Shown one piece after another: positions 63,398 through 64,000 of a stretch of DNA of 64,000 nucleotides (the stretch's first letter is position 1; each line of letters opens with the position of its first letter). Origin of the DNA: Sulfolobales archaeon HS-7 (GTDB lineage: Archaea > Thermoproteota > Thermoprotei_A > Sulfolobales > Sulfolobaceae); assembly GCA_019704295.1 (NCBI GenBank), contig AP024596.1, forward strand, positions 2,087,178-2,151,177. Reading direction: 5' to 3'. A model generated the notes under the pieces. That model worked only from the letters and a program-made list of their open reading frames with translations, searched no databases and had not been told where the DNA came from. A program made the position numbers and the translations under genes.

Positions 63398-63853
63398 TCA
63401 CTTACACCCTAAAACTCTTCTACCTACCCCTATGGCTCTCTCCACTTCATTAACGGTTAGATGGGGCTTATAAAACCCCACGTTTACCAAGGCATCGTCG
63501 TCGCATAACCAACCCTTTAATAAGACGTAGCTAAGCGCCTCCAATTCCGTTGGTGTCAGTTCAACTATTTCCTTCATCTTTTCCGCTACTTTACGTTCTT
63601 CGTTGGTGAGTTCACGACTTATTTTCAATTCCTTAACGGTGTCAGCGTTGCCGTAATAGTCCATAGCTAGCCCCGGGGAATATGGTCCTCTAAGGTATTC
63701 ATTAAAGTCATAGCCTAAATTTAGACCAAGCTTTTCCATGATAAAAACGTACTTCTGTAACCTGAGTCTATCATCGAATGAGTTTTTTATGTCCAGTCTG
63801 AGATCAGGTTTAGCGTACTTCAGAACGGATAATGCAATGTCTATATTACCCAT
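63398..63853 (-). CDS. Panacea/SocA-like (DUF4065-type) protein, 151 aa
   Basis: The pattern LRLQKYVFIMEKLGLNLGYDF followed by EYLRGPYSPGLAMDYY is the hallmark of Panacea (SocA, DUF4065-like) proteins: Leu-Gln-Lys, then Phe, then Tyr-x-Phe and (R)GPYSP. They act as antitoxins or adaptors in several toxin-antitoxin and phage-related systems. No typical toxin is evident beside it, apart from the unknown 62429-63214 gene. Confidence 0.65.
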   Translation of the reverse strand: MGNIDIALSVLKYAKPDLRLDIKNSFDDRLRLQKYVFIMEKLGLNLGYDFNEYLRGPYSPGLAMDYYGNADTVKELKISRELTNEERKVAEKMKEIVELTPTELEALSYVLLKGWLCDDDALVNVGFYKPHLTVNEVERAIGVGRRVLGCK

Positions 63854-63915
63854 ACCTCCCCCCTCACACGTTTTTCTTTCCTTATATTTATGTACTTCAT
63901 CTATATATCTATATG

Positions 63916-64000
63916 GGGCGATTCAGGTTTCCATTGTGAATTGCAATTATGGCAATTTAGGAATTAGATAAAGGAAATTGTTGAATGCGAATCTCCACCT
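63916..64000 (+). repeat. Dispersed repeat copy, cut by window edge
   Basis: GGCGATTCAGGTTTCCATTG... GTGAATTGCAATTATGG... AGATAAAGGAAATTGTTGAATGCGAATCT resembles the copy at 28631-28715. The preceding bases 63854-63915 are the promoter region of the Panacea-like gene. Confidence 0.5.

Overview
The window is chromosomal DNA from a thermoacidophilic crenarchaeon of the order Sulfolobales. The evidence is a zinc-containing seven-iron ferredoxin that keeps the Sulfolobus residue spacing, a CedB-like DNA-import ATPase, a DUF460 nuclease-like protein, an unlinked 5S rRNA gene, an SRP (7S) RNA gene, intron-containing tRNA genes, leaderless promoters, and many decayed IS200/IS605 (TnpB) elements. I cannot name the species from the sequence alone.

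Layout. Positions 1-6900 are the right part of an integrated plasmid- or virus-like element. Its tyrosine integrase lies just past the 3' end of an intact tRNA-Glu(CTC) at 6936-7024; the other end lies beyond the left window edge. The element carries a divergent pair of winged-helix regulators with distinct operators, an operon of eight mostly overlapping small genes under one of those operators, a retropepsin-like protein paired with a DUF5678-like protein, and a small zinc protein that ends in a PCNA-binding-like motif. Positions 7062-34518 are mostly host genes: ferredoxin, coaBC, pyrG, a cedB-like gene, pncB, a PhoU-like regulator, DUF711, a sulfite-oxidase-fold protein, thpR-cca-kinase, a family 5 uracil-DNA glycosylase, nadE, rio2, DUF460 and cpsA, with six of the window's seven tRNA genes in or next to this stretch. 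Positions 34519-40300 are gene-poor and repeat-rich: a ~350 bp direct repeat, a fragment of a DDE-type transposase, and three copies of a 186 bp element, one of which splits a gene. Positions 40306-46139 hold the SRP RNA, a GH116 glycosidase next to a ceramide-glucosyltransferase-like enzyme, 5S rRNA, an HD hydrolase and L7Ae. Positions 46213-60329 are dominated by membrane and secreted proteins: two APC permeases, a LysO-like exporter, an MscS channel, NfeD, a duplicated-domain surface protein and a 1040-residue S53 protease. The right end has a metallophosphoesterase, a decayed ORF with three in-frame stops, and two poorly known genes, one like Panacea/SocA antitoxins.

Functional links. NAD synthesis is represented twice (pncB, nadE). 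tRNA maturation is represented by cca and possibly the LigT-like protein. Ribosome and SRP biogenesis are represented by rio2, L7Ae, 5S and SRP RNA. The most unusual material is the regulatory switch and the protease pair in the integrated element, and the 186 bp mobile unit, whose exact removal restores a 127-codon reading frame.
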